From: Xanthobacteraceae bacterium | GTDB taxonomy: Bacteria; Pseudomonadota; Alphaproteobacteria; Rhizobiales; Xanthobacteraceae | Assembly (NCBI GenBank): GCA_029239875.1 | Contig: JARBUD010000015.1 | Coordinates: 1 to 64,000, forward strand | Direction of reading: 5' to 3' | Length of the DNA stretch: 64,000 nt | Part shown: one piece after another, positions 62,581 to 64,000 of the stretch | How the letters are laid out: the number at the start of each line of letters is the position of its first letter | Numbering within the stretch: position 1 is the first letter of the stretch | Notes under the pieces: model-generated | What the model was told of the DNA's origin: nothing | Databases searched by the model: none | The model's input: the letters and a program-made list of their open reading frames with translations, nothing else | Program-made: the position numbers and the translations under genes

Positions 62581-63290
62581 TCAGGCTGGGCGATCCGCGG
62601 CTGCGTGTGGTCACCGCGCTCGTCGCCGTGACGGTAATCTCATTGCTGCGCACGTTGCCTGTTTCGGCGACCGCCTTCTCGCTCACAGTCCTTATCGCTG
62701 CACTGCATCGGCCGGACCGGCGGCTCTGGCGCCGGCTACTGCACGTCGAGATGTTCGTTCTGCTACTTTTCGCGACACTTCCCTTCACCATGGCCGGTCC
62801 CGCCGTCGCCACTCTCGGTCCGTTCACAGTGAGCAGCACCGGCCTCTGGCGTGGGACGCTCATTGCGCTCAAAGCATCGGCGTCCATACTGGTCTTGCAT
62901 GTCTTGCTCGGCGAGTTGGAGTCGCAACGGCTGGGGGCAACTCTTCGAGCGCTGCTCGTACCGGAGCGGCTCGTCCACCTGTTCGTGATGACAGCCCGCT
63001 ATATCGCGCTGATCCGAGACGAGGCGCGCCGCCTAACCGACGCCATGAGTGCGCGGAGCTTTCATCCTCGCTCCAACCGCCACACGTGGCGCAGCTATGG
63101 CAACCTTTTCGGCATGATCCTGGTGCGTGCACTGGAGAGGGCGGAACGCGTGCGGCAGGCGATGCTTTGCCGCGGATACACAGGAAGCTATCACAATTTG
63201 ACTCCGTCCGCGCCGCACGCCCGGGACTGGGCCTCCTTCGCGTTGTTTTCCGGCGCTGCCATCCTTGCACTGATAGTTGACCGTCTATGA
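62574..63290 (+). CDS. nikQ: CbiQ/NikQ-type ECF transporter membrane component (T component)
   Basis: 238 residues, about five membrane segments. Cytosolic coupling helices of the EcfT type are visible: RYIALIRDEARRLTDAMSAR and ALERAERVRQAMLCRGYTG, whose Ala-Arg-Ser and Arg-Gly-Tyr endings touch the ATPase. It joins the S component NikM to the ATPase NikO. Overlaps nikO by 4 bases (ATGA). Confidence 0.88.
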   Translation: MLIRLGDPRLRVVTALVAVTVISLLRTLPVSATAFSLTVLIAALHRPDRRLWRRLLHVEMFVLLLFATLPFTMAGPAVATLGPFTVSSTGLWRGTLIALKASASILVLHVLLGELESQRLGATLRALLVPERLVHLFVMTARYIALIRDEARRLTDAMSARSFHPRSNRHTWRSYGNLFGMILVRALERAERVRQAMLCRGYTGSYHNLTPSAPHARDWASFALFSGAAILALIVDRL

Positions 63291-63931
63291 ATCCGCTTGT
63301 CGAACTCACCAATCTGACGGTCATGCGTGACGGAACCGCGCTCCTGACAGGCGTTGATCTCACGTTATGCCGCGGCGAGCGGGTCGCGCTGGTCGGTGCC
63401 AACGGCGCGGGAAAGACGACCCTGCTGCGCACTATCATCGGGCTGGAGCCCATCGGAGGCGGGAGAATCCGCCTTTTTGGCGAGGAGTGCACGACGGAGC
63501 GGGCGTTCCGGAAGTTCCGCCCGCGCATCGGCTTCCTGTTCCAGGAGAGCGACGATCAGTTGTTCTGCCCCACGGTCGTCGAAGATGTCGCCTTCGGGCC
63601 CCTCAATCTCGGTCTCAGCGTCGCGGAAGCGCACCGCCAGGCGGTGATGACGCTGGAGCAGCTAGGCATTGGCCATCTCGCTCAACGCATCACTCACCGG
63701 TTGTCGGGCGGGGAGAAGCGCCTCGTGTGCCTCGCGGGCCTGCTCGCCATGAAGCCGGACGTTATCATGCTGGACGAGCCTACCAATGGAGTCGACACAG
63801 AACATGGCTGCCGATTGCGGCAGGCGCTTCTCGATTACCCCGCGGCACTGCTCCTCGTATCTCACGACCCACATTTCGTCGGAGAGCTCGCGACCCGGGT
63901 GATGACGATCCGGCACGGTCGGATGCTGTGA
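63287..63931 (+). CDS. nikO: CbiO/NikO-type ECF transporter ATPase
   Basis: 214 residues, a short EcfA-type ATPase. Walker A GANGAGKTTLL, Q-loop FLFQESDDQLFCPTVVEDVAFGP with the family-specific Q-D-Q-L-F, signature LSGGEKRLVCLAG, Walker B DVIMLDEPTNGVD, and H-switch LVSHDPHF. It ends at RHGRML, lacking the C-terminal extension of longer EcfA proteins. Last gene of the nik operon. The final 69 bases after it hold no supported start of a further gene. Confidence 0.93.
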   Translation: MNPLVELTNLTVMRDGTALLTGVDLTLCRGERVALVGANGAGKTTLLRTIIGLEPIGGGRIRLFGEECTTERAFRKFRPRIGFLFQESDDQLFCPTVVEDVAFGPLNLGLSVAEAHRQAVMTLEQLGIGHLAQRITHRLSGGEKRLVCLAGLLAMKPDVIMLDEPTNGVDTEHGCRLRQALLDYPAALLLVSHDPHFVGELATRVMTIRHGRML

Positions 63932-64000
63932 GCGGAGAATCATGGTCATGCATGTCCACAGCACTCTCCCCCTTGTCTGACGCGCGACAGAATGCGGGCA

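Noticed and set aside
63932-64000. Start of another gene after nikO
   Set aside because: The ATG frames visible there reach a stop within a dozen codons or lack a ribosome site; the window ends too soon to judge.

Overview
The window reads as GC-rich chromosomal DNA of an alphaproteobacterium. The protein families, the oxalate and glyoxylate gene set, the AaeB/MdtO-type efflux systems and the palindromic intergenic repeats suggest Hyphomicrobiales, perhaps Xanthobacteraceae-like. That placement is inference; there is no rRNA, tRNA or other phylogenetic marker gene here to settle it.

Layout. (1) 1-4084: a glyoxylate-to-glycerate operon on the minus strand (gcl, hyi, glxR) and a divergent IclR regulator. 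(2) 4534-15418: an oxalate locus with two formyl-CoA:oxalate CoA-transferase paralogs, oxalyl-CoA decarboxylase, two GntR/FCD regulators, a cupin and two OxlT-type oxalate/formate antiporters. Inverted repeats built on TATGC/GCATA lie ahead of several of these genes. Regions 1 and 2 fit growth on oxalate: OxlT imports it, Frc and Oxc convert it to formate and CO2, and the Gcl branch assimilates glyoxylate through tartronate semialdehyde. (3) 15501-25764: housekeeping genes, including a Nudix hydrolase, thiC under a TPP riboswitch, a lytic transglycosylase, a cation diffusion facilitator, 2-keto-3-deoxygluconate kinase, an aminotransferase, a double GNAT protein and methionine aminopeptidase.

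(4) From about 26350 the character changes. radC is frameshifted and cut off, and a tyrosine integrase follows. Then come an IS3-type remnant, a TetR-controlled redox cassette, a 10.2 kb sugar-acid catabolism and ABC-uptake module bracketed by 33-bp direct repeats, a 2-aminoethylphosphonate-type uptake operon with a PbfA-like enzyme, and a serine-recombinase fragment. I read 26350 to about 48420 as accessory DNA in layers. (5) 48619-59800: an MgtC-family protein, a cholylglycine-hydrolase-type Ntn hydrolase, and two FUSC efflux systems facing each other (ytcA-mdtNOP-like on plus, aaeB/DUF1656/aaeA-like with a LysR regulator on minus). (6) 60018-63931: a nickel ECF uptake operon (nikK, nikM, nikL, nikQ, nikO) divergent from nikR.

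The most striking observation is in region 6. The NikR-like regulator aligns without gaps to E. coli NikR (recalled sequence), yet all four high-affinity nickel ligands are replaced, it has a histidine-rich tail, and an almost perfect NikR operator still sits over the promoter of the nickel operon. The direct-repeat-flanked 10.2 kb module is the second main lead.
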